Origin: Gloeomargaritales cyanobacterium VI4D9 | GTDB lineage: Bacteria; Cyanobacteriota; Cyanobacteriia; Gloeomargaritales; Gloeomargaritaceae | NCBI GenBank assembly: GCA_927797885.1 | Contig: OV696605.1 | Coordinates: 1,587,157 to 1,651,156, forward strand | Direction of reading: 5' to 3' | DNA: 64,000 nt | Shown: piece by piece, positions 46,841 through 56,642 of the stretch | Layout of the letters: the number at the start of each line of letters is the position of its first letter | Numbering within the stretch: position 1 is the first letter of the stretch | Position numbers and translations under genes: made by a program | The notes under the pieces: model-generated | The model's database searches: none | What the model saw: only the letters and a program-made list of their open reading frames with translations | Told to the model about the DNA's origin: nothing

Positions 46841-47889
46841 CGTCCCCACAGCCAACCCGCCCACAGGAGGGCTTCAATCCCCCAAAAGCAGGCGACAATC
46901 TGGGTTTCCGACCAGCCGCTCAGTTCCAGGTGGTGGTGGTAGGGGGTCATTTTGAACAGCCGTTTGCCCACCCCATCGGCTCCCTTGGTGGCTTTGAAAT
47001 AAAAGACCTGCGCCATCACCGTCACCGTTTCCCACACAAACAGCAAACTCAGGATCAGCAGTAACCACAACTGTTGGGTGACAATGCCAATCCCCGCCAA
47101 CGCCCCCCCCAGCGCCAGGGAACCCGTATCCCCCATGAACACCCGGGCGGGGTGGTGGTTATGCACCAAAAACCCCAGACAGGCACCCGCCATCGCCACC
47201 GCAAACACACTCACATCCGGCTGGGTACCAGCACCAGCCACCCCCAACCCCGTCAGTGCCACCGCACAGGTGCCCGCCGCCAGCCCATCCAACCCATCGG
47301 TCAAATTCACCGCATTACTCTGCGCCACCGGCACAAACCCCGCCAGCACCCAAAACCCCAGCCCCAGATTGAGGGTAATCTGCCAGGGCAAGGCAATGGT
47401 CGTGGGCGTTGTCCCCTGCCACCACAGCCAAAGGGTAAACCCCACCGCCGCCAGGATTTGCAAAGCTAATTTCCCCTTGGGAGCCAAGCCCTGATTGGAC
47501 TGCGCCTGCAAAATTAACCAGTCATCCAACGCCCCAATCGCCCCGCAAGCCAAGGTCAAAGCCATCACCGCCCAAAGATGTGCCGATGGGATGTGCGGTT
47601 GGATAAATAACATTAACAGTGTTACCACCAGCGCCACCGGCAGGAAAAAAATGCCCCCCATCGTGGGCGTACCCGCCTTTTTGAGATGCGCCTGGGGACC
47701 TTCCCGGCGAATGATCTGCTCCATTTTCAACCGGCGCAACCAGGGCAAAACGATGGCACCCGCCCCCGCCGCCCCCCCCGTTGCCAGCCCCAGGGTTAAC
47801 AACAGTACAGGCGCATCCGGGGCAAACCAGCCCAGGGCGAGGACGAGACCCGCCGCCAATCCGACAACCAACCAGGCAGGGGCACTCAT
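46828..47889 (-). CDS. mraY: Phospho-N-acetylmuramoyl-pentapeptide transferase MraY
   Basis: An integral membrane enzyme that attaches the MurNAc-pentapeptide to undecaprenyl phosphate to make lipid I. 353 residues with about ten membrane segments. Conserved acidic loops are [32 protein letters not shown] and [12 protein letters not shown], and the histidine loop [19 protein letters not shown] is present. It lies convergent to acs with a 13-bp overlap. The DUF3134 gene lies 25 bp upstream on the same strand. Confidence 0.96.
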   Translation of the reverse strand: MSAPAWLVVGLAAGLVLALGWFAPDAPVLLLTLGLATGGAAGAGAIVLPWLRRLKMEQIIRREGPQAHLKKAGTPTMGGIFFLPVALVVTLLMLFIQPHIPSAHLWAVMALTLACGAIGALDDWLILQAQSNQGLAPKGKLALQILAAVGFTLWLWWQGTTPTTIALPWQITLNLGLGFWVLAGFVPVAQSNAVNLTDGLDGLAAGTCAVALTGLGVAGAGTQPDVSVFAVAMAGACLGFLVHNHHPARVFMGDTGSLALGGALAGIGIVTQQLWLLLILSLLFVWETVTVMAQVFYFKATKGADGVGKRLFKMTPYHHHLELSGWSETQIVACFWGIEALLWAGWLWGRYWG

Positions 47890-47914
47890 GGACAGGGATT
47901 AGGGGCGACACAAC

Positions 47915-48238
47915 CTAATAATCATCGCCCTCGTCCTCTGCCAACTCATCCCCCAATTCATCTTCCTCGTACAAATCCACCTCATCGGCGGCAAAGTCAT
48001 CAATCGCTTCCCCGTCCTCATCATAGAGGGAACGATAATCCTGCACCGGGTTGACATCCATCCGCCCGGTCGCCTCCAGCCAATTCACAATCGAAGCGTT
48101 GGCAGGGGTGGGGATCAAGCCTGCCGGTTCATCAATGGGCGTTTCTCTCAAGGTGGGAATCACAATCGGCGTATCCGCCAAGGGGTTCAATGCCCCAGAT
48201 TCGGGGTTGGTCATGGTTGGGAAGTTTACGAAAGCCAT
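47915..48238 (-). CDS. DUF3134 family acidic protein
   Basis: 107 residues. The core TLRETPIDEPAGLIPTPANA followed by SIVNWLEATGRM matches the small cyanobacterial DUF3134 family. The C-terminal 35 residues are almost all Asp, Glu and Ala/Leu, ending EDEGDDY, so the protein is very acidic and probably partly disordered. The ATG at 48238 is used, with one at 48214 as an alternative. It is upstream of mraY by 25 bp and may share its transcript. Function unknown. Confidence 0.78.
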   Translation of the reverse strand: MAFVNFPTMTNPESGALNPLADTPIVIPTLRETPIDEPAGLIPTPANASIVNWLEATGRMDVNPVQDYRSLYDEDGEAIDDFAADEVDLYEEDELGDELAEDEGDDY

Positions 48239-48419
48239 TGTTAATCATAGCAAAAAATTGATCAGGCAAATATCCCAACTCCACTTTGAGGGTCATGGAC
48301 AACTCTTAGTAATTCAAATGATTATATGGATTGGGCGGATAAGTAGGTGCATCCTTAATAGCCATAGGATACGGCATTACTTGACAAAACCTTAAATGCA
48401 ACAGAAGCTGTATTATTGG

Positions 48420-49322
48420 TTAATTGAATGATTTAACGACTTCGTTGAGTAGAGGGTCATATTTTTTTGCGATAGCTATCAATGTCTCATTTAGGTTGGC
48501 ATCGTAAGTGTATGTCAGCAATTCAGTAGCTTCAAATTGAGCATCATTCATAAGTGCAAAAATCTTTCCTTTGCACAAAAAATTGGTAGAATTACTGGTC
48601 GTGGGACACTTATCTTGCCAGTTTTTCCGCTTTACTTCCAATAAGCTAATCATTGCCGCTTTAGATTTTTTCAACCGAGCCTGAAATTCAGCTTCGGCGG
48701 CCTGATCAACCTCGCAAACAGTGAATTTTGCCTCGGTTTTACGATCTACAGAAAAGAAACCAGCATTCTTAAATTTAGTTACAGCGGCTTCCTGATGCCA
48801 GTATCGGCAAGAATCGAGATGCCAGACACGGCCACACAAATGTAACTCAAATAAAACGTTTGTGTTTGCGTTCACCTCCCAAGGGCCAAATGATGTATTT
48901 TTAGGTACGTTTACGTGATTAGAACTGACAACAGGGCAAGTAAACCGTGGTGCCAATCTATTGATCAATTTGCAAGGTATGTTTGGTGTTGGATTATTTT
49001 TATGGCAATAGGCCAGATCGGATTCATAGAGGCAATACCGAACATCTCCAGAAACATAGGTCACGTCCTTGTCCAGGACTACCCCACCCACTGCCTTGTA
49101 ATTGACAGTAAATTTACTTTTAATGGGACAGGTCATATCAACCTTTTTGGCAATCTGTGCCGGGGTCAACTCCTTCTCAGTAATTGGTTTCGTCTTACCA
49201 CCGGGCGGTGGGGGACTGCTTTGCGCTAATATAAGCCCCACATCCAACACAAGATGAAATAGAGCGGTGAGTAACCTTATCACTAGGTGTAAATACGAAA
49301 TTTTATAACGCATTATTATCAT
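48420..49322 (-). CDS. Secreted Cys-rich protein of unknown function
   Basis: About 300 residues. A hydrophobic N-terminal segment (LVIRLLTALFHLVLDVGLIL) followed by AQS resembles a signal peptide. The mature part has ten Cys, suggesting disulfides, with no known domain that I can see. The gene is clearly richer in A/T than its neighbours and uses codons such as AAA, TTT and ATT, so it may be acquired. Starts at 49322 and 49313 are both ATG, and neither has a strong ribosome-binding site. It is flanked by a family D repeat 58 bp upstream. The 180 bp between its stop and the DUF3134 start shows nothing definite. Confidence 0.6.
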   Translation of the reverse strand: MIIMRYKISYLHLVIRLLTALFHLVLDVGLILAQSSPPPPGGKTKPITEKELTPAQIAKKVDMTCPIKSKFTVNYKAVGGVVLDKDVTYVSGDVRYCLYESDLAYCHKNNPTPNIPCKLINRLAPRFTCPVVSSNHVNVPKNTSFGPWEVNANTNVLFELHLCGRVWHLDSCRYWHQEAAVTKFKNAGFFSVDRKTEAKFTVCEVDQAAEAEFQARLKKSKAAMISLLEVKRKNWQDKCPTTSNSTNFLCKGKIFALMNDAQFEATELLTYTYDANLNETLIAIAKKYDPLLNEVVKSFN

Positions 49323-49379
49323 GTACAAAGCCTGCCAAAATAGAACTTCGACACAAAAATTTAGTTTAGAAGAATAGTA

Positions 49380-49492
49380 AGTCTATTTATAAATTAAGGG
49401 ATACAAAAAAGCCTTGATTATTCTAAAAGCTCAACATGGTCAACCGACGGCAAGTAGGGTTTCAACTGTATCCCATAACTACTCAAAAGACT
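49380..49492 (+). repeat. Family D MITE-like element, 113 bp, copy 1
   Basis: Imperfect inverted termini of 26 bp start AGTCTATTTAT and include GGGATACA about 18 bp in, with the mirrored TGTATCCC on the right. The copy at 57388-57498 shares most positions and the same orientation. The right end lies 7 bp from the stop codon of the GT39 gene. Confidence 0.7.
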
Positions 49493-49498
49493 TTAAGT

Positions 49499-51097
49499 CT
49501 ATAATTTTGGTAGGGGACAGGTGGGTGGATTGTATTGGGTTGGTGGGGCTAGAACTGGTCCAACTAAGGTATAACGTTCTGTTTGACCATAGACCCGATG
49601 GTTCGGTAAATTCACTTGGTCTAATTCCTGGTTTTTTAATAATATAAATGTGCGTAAAGGCCGTTCTTGCCACAGACGTTCTAGGGTTTCTTGGCTATGG
49701 GCTTCCACCCGTCTGCCGCCGTAAAAATCTAAGGTTCTGCGGCTGTGATGGCGGGAGAGATAAACTTCGTATTCCGGGGGTACAAATTGCCGAATGAGTG
49801 CCGCTACAGGTTTCACGGCAAATTCCGAATTATTTAACTCCCAATTCCAATGGGGGGTCGCCATAAATGCGACCAAAGCCAGATAAAATCCCCCGGTTAA
49901 CATCACTAAAAATTGCTGCTTTTGTTTCCAGAAATAAAAGGTCGCTCCCCCAAAGGTGATTGCTAGGATAAATAACACTCCTGCTAAGTCCACTTGTTTT
50001 GCCATGAACCCATAGTAAATACCTGCCCCCGTTGCCCCAACGGTTAAAAACCCAAATAGATAAAGCCACCAGCGGGGCGGTATGGTTTTGTTCTGCCAAA
50101 TTTGGTCAATGGTTGCCCCAACCGTGAGGGCAAAAAAAGGATAAACGGGCATGACATACCAGGGGATTTTGGTGGTCATCAAGGAAATAATGCCTAAAAA
50201 TATCCCCGTGCCTAATAAACTGAGTTTTGCCCAGGATTCCTCACGTTTGCGCCAAGCCAAAAGTAATCCCCCCGGCCAAAAAAGCAACCAGGGCCAACTA
50301 TGAAAAAATAAATGTTGCACATAATACCAAGGCGGCCCCGGTTCCCCCCCCACCACTTCCCAGGTGCGGGCCAGACTTTGGTCGAGTAAATGCCCTTGCA
50401 AAAAGGTGGTGCCATAGTGAACCATTTGGGCGAGAAACCAACTCAAACCGGGGAGCATTCCCAGCAGTAAACCCACCCAAAACGATAGGTTTTGGAAGAT
50501 GCGGGGCTGTTCCCAAGCCAAAAACGCTAGGGCAATCACCCCCAAGGGCACGGCAATTAATCCCTTGGTCAGGGCTAACATTCCCAGCAGGCATCCCATC
50601 CCCCAACTCCAGCGGGGTTGATGACGGGTATAAGCGGTGGTGATGAGCAAAAATACCAAGCCCGTCACTACCGTGCCGTCCAACATCACCAGGCGACCAT
50701 GCCGCACCACCGGCAGGAGGGTTAAAAACACCAAAGCGGCCCAGCGGGCGGTGGCTTCTTTAGCAAACACCTGCCGCCCCAGCAGATACATCCCCGGCAC
50801 GGCCAAGCTACTCACCCCAGCGGCGGGAAACCGGCTCGTCCAGTCCGTAATCCCCCCCAGGTGATAGCTGAGGGCAGTCAGCCAATGGACTAACGGCGGT
50901 TTGTTCAGATAGGGTTCCCCCATGCGGGTGGGGAAGAGCCAATGGCCGGTGCAAAAAATATCCCGTGCCACCAACACCACTTGCCCTTCATCCACATCCC
51001 GGAGCGGTACATTGTCCAGACCAATCAGCCAGACCAGCAACGCCAGCCCGGTCAACCCCAACAGCCACTGCCAGCTTAAAGGGCGAGGGGTAGCCAT
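49499..51097 (-). CDS. Glycosyltransferase family 39 (ArnT/PMT-like) membrane protein
   Basis: 532 residues, about eleven or twelve membrane segments. The first outer loop carries the family acidic pair (PLRDVDEGQVVLVARDI) and a second conserved loop (RMGEPYLNKPPLVHWLTAL). Family members transfer a sugar from a polyprenyl phosphate to lipid A or protein on the outer face. The acceptor is not known. The ATG at 51097 lies inside the upstream GAF gene (22-nt overlap), so translation is coupled. The 3' end abuts a family D repeat. Confidence 0.88.
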   Translation of the reverse strand: MATPRPLSWQWLLGLTGLALLVWLIGLDNVPLRDVDEGQVVLVARDIFCTGHWLFPTRMGEPYLNKPPLVHWLTALSYHLGGITDWTSRFPAAGVSSLAVPGMYLLGRQVFAKEATARWAALVFLTLLPVVRHGRLVMLDGTVVTGLVFLLITTAYTRHQPRWSWGMGCLLGMLALTKGLIAVPLGVIALAFLAWEQPRIFQNLSFWVGLLLGMLPGLSWFLAQMVHYGTTFLQGHLLDQSLARTWEVVGGEPGPPWYYVQHLFFHSWPWLLFWPGGLLLAWRKREESWAKLSLLGTGIFLGIISLMTTKIPWYVMPVYPFFALTVGATIDQIWQNKTIPPRWWLYLFGFLTVGATGAGIYYGFMAKQVDLAGVLFILAITFGGATFYFWKQKQQFLVMLTGGFYLALVAFMATPHWNWELNNSEFAVKPVAALIRQFVPPEYEVYLSRHHSRRTLDFYGGRRVEAHSQETLERLWQERPLRTFILLKNQELDQVNLPNHRVYGQTERYTLVGPVLAPPTQYNPPTCPLPKL

Positions 51098-53751
51098 ATC
51101 CGGCTGGAAAAACGATTATCGGGCAATTTTTCGTAAAATACATCCCCGCCCATCTGTTGTATCTGGAACCGACACAGGAATAACTCCCGGGCCGGGGAAT
51201 GGTTTAATACGCCATTGCCCAGGGGGTCGGGTTGATTGGGGCGCAATAACTCCAAAAGATTTGCTGAAATCACGCCGTAGTCGGTAATCGCCACCTCCAC
51301 CACCCCGCCTTGCACCAATTGACACCAAATATCCACCCGCCCTTCCTGGGGGGAGCGTTGGCAGGCAAACCGCAGGAGTTCCGCCACAATCAACTCCAAG
51401 CGTTCCCCATCCCCTAAAATGTTTGCCTTTTCTAACCCGGATTGATGCACCCGAAACCAGACTTTATTTTGGCTGATCAGGTCGTTCATGCGGGCGGAGG
51501 CTCGGCGCAATAGACCGGACAGGGACAGGGGCTGGGTCTGCAGGGTGACATCGGGGCTGAGCCAATGGGTGGCCTGAGCCTGTTTCTCCGGCCATTGCTC
51601 TGAAAATTGCTCTGGGGTCAGACGGCCCACCGCCTCGGCCCACTCCTGCCAGCGCCATTGCCGTTGCCAGTTTTGACTCGCCAGGTGCAAATAGGCTCGC
51701 TCCAAGTGCTGTAGCCGTTGGTGCCAGGTCAGTCCCCGCCCCAAGGCTCCGACCAATGCCTGTACCACCTGGATCAAAGCGGGCGGCCAGGTTTGTTGCG
51801 CCGTATCCAACAGCACCAGCACCCCCTGGGCGGGTTCCCCCATCGGCAAGGCAAGCATCTGGTCAATCCCTTCCCCGGTCAACCAACGGCGGGTCTCCGG
51901 TTCCAACTCCACCCCGCTTTGTAACCAAGGTTCCGCCTGGGCAATCACCCGTTGCAGGAGGGGGTCGTTATGGACAGGAATGGGGTCATGGACATTGACG
52001 GCTAGGGAATCGTGATGGGGATTAGCGGCTACCACGTGTCCGTTCTGCGCCTCAGGAGTCCAGGTCACCAAGGCCACCTGCGGTAGGGACAAGGCGGCGC
52101 TGAGATGTTGCACCAACGCCAGGGGCTGATCCAGAAGTTCCAAGCCCCGCACCAACGCCCGATACCAACGGGTTTGGGATTCGTAGGACTGTTGTAAATA
52201 CCATTGGCGCACCACCGTCCCCAGTTGCCGCGCTAGCGCCTGGACAAACTGGCAATCCCGGGGACTCCAATAGTGGGGTTCACTTTGGGTCAAGACCAGG
52301 AGAATGTGGGGGTTGTGCTCCGGCACCCCATTGGCGGCCAACACCGCCTGTACCCCTTGGTTTTGCAGGGTTTGCCGCCAGGTCATCAGTTTCAGTTCCG
52401 TTTGCCAGTTGGGTACGGTGATGACTACTCCCCCCTGCCGGAGTAAATCCTGATCCAATTCGTGCAAAGGGGCCAGCGGCCCCACCAAAGGCCGTTTTTT
52501 ATAGCTTTGGTACACAATCTCGTAGTGGCGGCTGTCGGGATTTTGGTGCAGGAGTAACCACCGTTCCCCCGGCAAATGCTGATCCAAAATTTGACCGGCG
52601 GTTTTGAGCGCCTGTTGCCAGTCACTCCCCCCGTAAATCGCCTGCGCTACGCCCAAGTACACCTTTTGCTCTGTCTCCAACCGCGCTAGGGTTTGGCTCA
52701 ATTCCGCCAGGGGTGAGAGCATGGCCGCCAACTGAGCCACCCCTTGGAGCGCCGATTTATCAAAAGGCTCCCAATTCCGGGGCTGACGGCTCAGGCAACA
52801 ATAAAACCCCAGCAATTGTTTGGATTCGGGAGCCAGGACGGCGGCGGCTAACAACGCCTTGGCATTGTACTGTTGCCAAAACTGGAGACTGATGGGGATG
52901 CGCTCGGCTTGGCTGGCATCATGAATCACCACCAATTCCCCCAACATGAGATTTTGGTACAAGCCCTGGATCATCGCCAGGGGCACCACTTCCTCCCGCC
53001 GCAATCGGGGGGCGCTGGTTTTGAGGATAAAGTGATTCGCCCGTTCGTCGTAGGCATACACCAGGGTTTGATCCGCCCGCACCGCCTGGTGTACCTGTTC
53101 AGCCATGAGTGCCAACCGTTCCTCGTAACTGCTCTGGGGACGGCACTTGAGCATCACCTGGGTGAGAAATTCCCCCCCTTGGCGGGTCTGCTGGTGCTGT
53201 TGCCGTTCCGCCAACTGGTGCAACTGTTGCCCCATTTCGGCTAAAAATAGGCGCACCCGCAGTTTGCCATCCGAGCGCAGGGCGGCTCCCCAATCGGGAA
53301 TCCCCAACCAGGCCACCCCCGTTCCCCCCGGCAGTGGACAGAGGGTGACCCCCACCGGGCGCAGGCGTTTCATTTTGTTCGCCCATTCCCCCAGCTTCGG
53401 CTCCTTGCTCCAGTCGGGAATATCCAGGGGCGTTGGGGACTGCAATGCCCGTTGCCACACATCCCCCGCCGTGATCGCAAACCGTTGTCGCAGGAGGGTT
53501 CCCTCCTCCTGGGGGTTCGGCACCACCCCGTCTTTGCCCACCAGGGTATTGCGGACAGGATCGTAACTGGCTAACCACACCCAGACCGACCCGGTGCGCC
53601 CCTCGCTGGCCAGATGGGTCTGCAATTCCTGCCCCAGATAGGCGGCGGCTTGGCTCCAGACCTGTTCCGCTGTCGTGGCCGCCCGCAGTTGCTCCACCGC
53701 TTGTACCAGGGCGGTTAACTTGCTCTCTTCCGTGATGACTGCCGCTTTCAA
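51076..53751 (-). CDS. Multi-GAF protein with a degenerate histidine-kinase-like end
   Basis: 891 residues, soluble. At least three GAF-like blocks (about 10-180, 205-350, 365-510) and another near 540-680 can be seen. The C-terminus (about 740-891) has the outline of a kinase ATPase domain: ELIVAELLRFACQRSPQEGR in the N-box place, ITDYGVIS in the G1 place, and a final GGDVFYEKLPDNRFSSRIWLPL. The N-box Asn and the phospho-acceptor His box are not evident, so kinase activity is doubtful. Cyanobacteria hold many such GAF proteins. It overlaps the GT39 start, suggesting a shared role. Confidence 0.75.
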   Translation of the reverse strand: MKAAVITEESKLTALVQAVEQLRAATTAEQVWSQAAAYLGQELQTHLASEGRTGSVWVWLASYDPVRNTLVGKDGVVPNPQEEGTLLRQRFAITAGDVWQRALQSPTPLDIPDWSKEPKLGEWANKMKRLRPVGVTLCPLPGGTGVAWLGIPDWGAALRSDGKLRVRLFLAEMGQQLHQLAERQQHQQTRQGGEFLTQVMLKCRPQSSYEERLALMAEQVHQAVRADQTLVYAYDERANHFILKTSAPRLRREEVVPLAMIQGLYQNLMLGELVVIHDASQAERIPISLQFWQQYNAKALLAAAVLAPESKQLLGFYCCLSRQPRNWEPFDKSALQGVAQLAAMLSPLAELSQTLARLETEQKVYLGVAQAIYGGSDWQQALKTAGQILDQHLPGERWLLLHQNPDSRHYEIVYQSYKKRPLVGPLAPLHELDQDLLRQGGVVITVPNWQTELKLMTWRQTLQNQGVQAVLAANGVPEHNPHILLVLTQSEPHYWSPRDCQFVQALARQLGTVVRQWYLQQSYESQTRWYRALVRGLELLDQPLALVQHLSAALSLPQVALVTWTPEAQNGHVVAANPHHDSLAVNVHDPIPVHNDPLLQRVIAQAEPWLQSGVELEPETRRWLTGEGIDQMLALPMGEPAQGVLVLLDTAQQTWPPALIQVVQALVGALGRGLTWHQRLQHLERAYLHLASQNWQRQWRWQEWAEAVGRLTPEQFSEQWPEKQAQATHWLSPDVTLQTQPLSLSGLLRRASARMNDLISQNKVWFRVHQSGLEKANILGDGERLELIVAELLRFACQRSPQEGRVDIWCQLVQGGVVEVAITDYGVISANLLELLRPNQPDPLGNGVLNHSPARELFLCRFQIQQMGGDVFYEKLPDNRFSSRIWLPLAL

Positions 53752-53791
53752 AACCGCTCAAATTTTCGGGAATAGTACCAGCTTACCAGGG

Positions 53792-55579
53792 TCATCGGGA
53801 GGCTTCCAGCCGGTCAATCAACCCAGCCACCGTTTCCAGGGCGCAGTCAATCGTCGCCGGTTGGGTCAAATCCACCCCCACGTACTGCTGTAACGCTCCG
53901 ATTTGCTCCTGGGAACCGCCGCTGGCCAGCAGTTGCAAATACCCGGGGATAAACTCCCGCCCGTGCTGACGGTACTGCTGATAGCAAGCCAAACTCACCA
54001 CACTGGAAGCGGTGTATTGGTAGCAGTAATAGGGCTTGAAAAAAATATGCCCAATGCGTGCCCAGTCCACCCCATGTTCCGGCAGTACCTCCACCGCATC
54101 GCCACCCAATTCCTGATAAAGTTGCATCCAGGTTTGATTGACAAATTCCTGGTCAAAACTGCCCTGGGTCGCCCGCTCATGAATCGCTAATTCCAAGCGG
54201 CTGATGGTGCTCTGCCGGAAGATTAAATTCAACTGGTCCTCGATCAAACGCACCAACAACACCCGTTGCAATGCTGGTTGGTCGCTCGCCCGCTCCAGCA
54301 GATAATCCAGCAGTAACAATTCATTAAACACCGATGCCACCTCTGCCAAAACCATCGGCGGATTGCTATTGAAATAGGTCTGCGCCTCCCCAATCCAAGC
54401 AAAATGCAACCCATGCCCCATTTCGTGCGCCAACGTAAACAGGGAATGGTAATCCTCCGCATAGGAAAGCAGCAGATAACTGTGTTTGCCATACACATAG
54501 GAGCAAAACGCCCCCCCCTGCTTGCCAGGACGCATCTGGGCATCCACCCACCGCTTTTGGAAAAATTGCTCCGCCCGCTGGCGATAGGTGTCGCTAAATT
54601 CCCCCAACGCCCCCAGGAGCAGTTCAATCCCCCGGTCGTAGTCAATCCGAGTGTCCACCGGCGGTTGGCTCGGCCAGGGGGCCAGCACATCACAGGTGCG
54701 AATTTTTTGCCCCAGGGCTTCCCCCTTGCGCCGGTAATACCGTTGGAACAGGTCGTAGCGCGCCCGGGTACCGTCCATGACCGCCGTAAATACCGCCTCC
54801 GGCACCTCATCCGCCAGCAATTGCTTCGCCAGGGTCGAGGGATAGCCCCGCAGTTGGTTTTCCAGGTGATGATCCTGTGCCAATGTACTTAAAATGTACC
54901 CATAAAGTAAATTATGTTCCGCCAGCCGCTCCCGGATGCTGGTGTAGGCTTGGTAACGGGTGTCCGCATCCCCGTGAAACAGCAGAGCACCCAATTCCGC
55001 CTCCAACGTGGCTGTCGTACCCTCCGGGGTGGTCACCGGGCGGTAGGTCAAAGCCCCTTGGTGCAAAGAACGCAGTTGGATAAACGCCTGTCGTCCCGTC
55101 AAACTGGCCTGGTTGCGGGTTTGCTCCACCGCCTCCGGCAGTTGGTAGGGTTGGGTCAACTGGAGCCGTTCCAGATAGTGCCGGTAGCCCGCCAAGTCCG
55201 GTGCCTGGCTCAGGCTGGTTAACTGCGCCGCCGGTAATTGTTGCAATTCCAGGGAGAAAAACAACACCTGATTTTCAATCTCGGTCGCCGCTTGCATCAC
55301 CTGATCCAGCCGTTGCCGAGCCAGGGTATTTTGGGTATCTGCCGCAAACATTAACGCAGGGTAGGCATAGGCATAACCCACCCGTTCCCAGAGGGATTCC
55401 AGGGTTTGCAAGGCCGTACGCACCTCTAGGGGGGTCAACGTCGCCACCCTGCCCCGGTAAGTCTCCCGAAACCGCCCCGCCTGCGCCTGCAACGCCTGCA
55501 CATCCTGATCCAGCCGGGGGTCTGCCAGGCTGTGGTACAAATCCGATAAATCCCACTCTTGGGCGTAGGTGACGGTCAT
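53792..55579 (-). CDS. pepF: M3 family oligoendopeptidase F
   Basis: A 595-residue cytosolic zinc metallopeptidase that degrades peptides. The zinc motif HEMGH is at 385-389, and a downstream Glu helix (MVLAEVASVFNELLL) provides the third ligand. The start MTVTYAQEWDLSDLY is typical. It lies 12 bp after rsmE on the same strand and may be co-transcribed with it. Confidence 0.93.
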   Translation of the reverse strand: MTVTYAQEWDLSDLYHSLADPRLDQDVQALQAQAGRFRETYRGRVATLTPLEVRTALQTLESLWERVGYAYAYPALMFAADTQNTLARQRLDQVMQAATEIENQVLFFSLELQQLPAAQLTSLSQAPDLAGYRHYLERLQLTQPYQLPEAVEQTRNQASLTGRQAFIQLRSLHQGALTYRPVTTPEGTTATLEAELGALLFHGDADTRYQAYTSIRERLAEHNLLYGYILSTLAQDHHLENQLRGYPSTLAKQLLADEVPEAVFTAVMDGTRARYDLFQRYYRRKGEALGQKIRTCDVLAPWPSQPPVDTRIDYDRGIELLLGALGEFSDTYRQRAEQFFQKRWVDAQMRPGKQGGAFCSYVYGKHSYLLLSYAEDYHSLFTLAHEMGHGLHFAWIGEAQTYFNSNPPMVLAEVASVFNELLLLDYLLERASDQPALQRVLLVRLIEDQLNLIFRQSTISRLELAIHERATQGSFDQEFVNQTWMQLYQELGGDAVEVLPEHGVDWARIGHIFFKPYYCYQYTASSVVSLACYQQYRQHGREFIPGYLQLLASGGSQEQIGALQQYVGVDLTQPATIDCALETVAGLIDRLEASR

Positions 55580-55591
55580 GGCAGCTTCCTG

Positions 55592-56317
55592 CTAAGGGTA
55601 CTGTTCCCATGATGCCCCAATCAGCGCCAGCGCGACGACCGGTGCGGTGACGGTACGCAAAACCCGCCCCCCCAGGGACACCAACTGCCCCCCCTGGGCC
55701 TGTAACCAAGCCATTTCCGCCGGACTCCACCCCCCTTCCGGCCCGATGAGTACCGCCAAAGCCGCCGGTTCCCGGGGCAGTACGGTCAAAAGATGCGGGC
55801 ATTCCGGCGACGGGTCGCACACCAATTTGGGCATATCCCCCACCTGGTTTAGGGCTGTGACCAAAGGTTGAGCCGGAAACACCGCCGGTATCCATTGCCG
55901 CCAGGACTGTTCCGCCGCTTCTACCGCAATCCGCCGCCACCGTTCAACGCGCCCAGGGCCAGGATGCACCTGCGTCCGTTCCGTGAGCAACGGCCAAATC
56001 TGCCGCACCCCCAGTTCCGTCGCTTGCCGTACCACCTGATCCATCCCATCCCCCTTGGGAATTCCCATCAGCAGTGCGATAGGGGCAGGCAGTTCCCGCC
56101 AAATGGGTAATAATTCTCCTAGTTGTGCCGTCGTCGGGGTAAGTAACTGTGCCTGCCACCAATGCCCCTGCCCGTCCATCGCAATAAATTCATCCCCCAC
56201 CGCCAACCGCAACACCCGCCCCAGGTAATGGCTTTGCGCCGGGGTCAAATGCACCTGTTGCCCCTGAATTTGCTGGGGGTGAATGGTTAACCGCTGATAC
56301 CCCGCCAGGGCGTTCAT
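55592..56317 (-). CDS. rsmE: 16S rRNA (uracil-1498-N3)-methyltransferase
   Basis: A SPOUT-class enzyme methylating U1498 of 16S rRNA. 241 residues: the N-terminal RNA-binding part has HYLGRVLRLAVGD. The knot has LLMGIPKGDGMDQVVRQATELGV, IGPEGGW and LGGRVLRTVTAP. The last motif has V where many bacteria have E. I believe cyanobacterial members often differ here. The stop is 12 bp before pepF. Confidence 0.93.
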   Translation of the reverse strand: MNALAGYQRLTIHPQQIQGQQVHLTPAQSHYLGRVLRLAVGDEFIAMDGQGHWWQAQLLTPTTAQLGELLPIWRELPAPIALLMGIPKGDGMDQVVRQATELGVRQIWPLLTERTQVHPGPGRVERWRRIAVEAAEQSWRQWIPAVFPAQPLVTALNQVGDMPKLVCDPSPECPHLLTVLPREPAALAVLIGPEGGWSPAEMAWLQAQGGQLVSLGGRVLRTVTAPVVALALIGASWEQYP

Positions 56318-56494
56318 GGGCTGAGTAGCTACTGGGCAAGACTCATACAGTTTTGCATAAGGAAGAATTTTTATTTCTCATGTTGTGGCTTCCCTCCCTA
56401 CGATATTATTAAATGCGTGTAAAATTCTTAAAAATTTTAATTTGGAACAGCCTGCCGTAGCTAGCAATCCCGACCATCGTTACCGTGAATTTCA

Positions 56495-56594
56495 TATAGC
56501 AATCCTACTTGATTAACGAATGGGAATTACTTAGAACCAAATACGGGGACGGTGCCCTGCGACCCCTATTTTACTTCCATTTGGGATTGCTGTA
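56495..56594 (-). repeat. Family A MITE-like repeat
   Basis: 100 bp, in reverse orientation relative to those before 45 kb: TATAGCAATCCTACTTGATTA to TTTGGGATTGCTGTA, with core GGGGACGGTGCCCTGCGACCCC. The rest of 56318-56642 shows no gene. Confidence 0.8.
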
Positions 56595-56642
56595 GTATCC
56601 ATCAACCATTCTCACATTTACATTTCCCTACAGCCGTCACAT

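Noticed and set aside
48330-48419. 23-codon frame MPYPMAIKDAPTYPPNPYNH on the minus strand
   Set aside because: It is too short to judge, with no ribosome-binding site and no recognised family.
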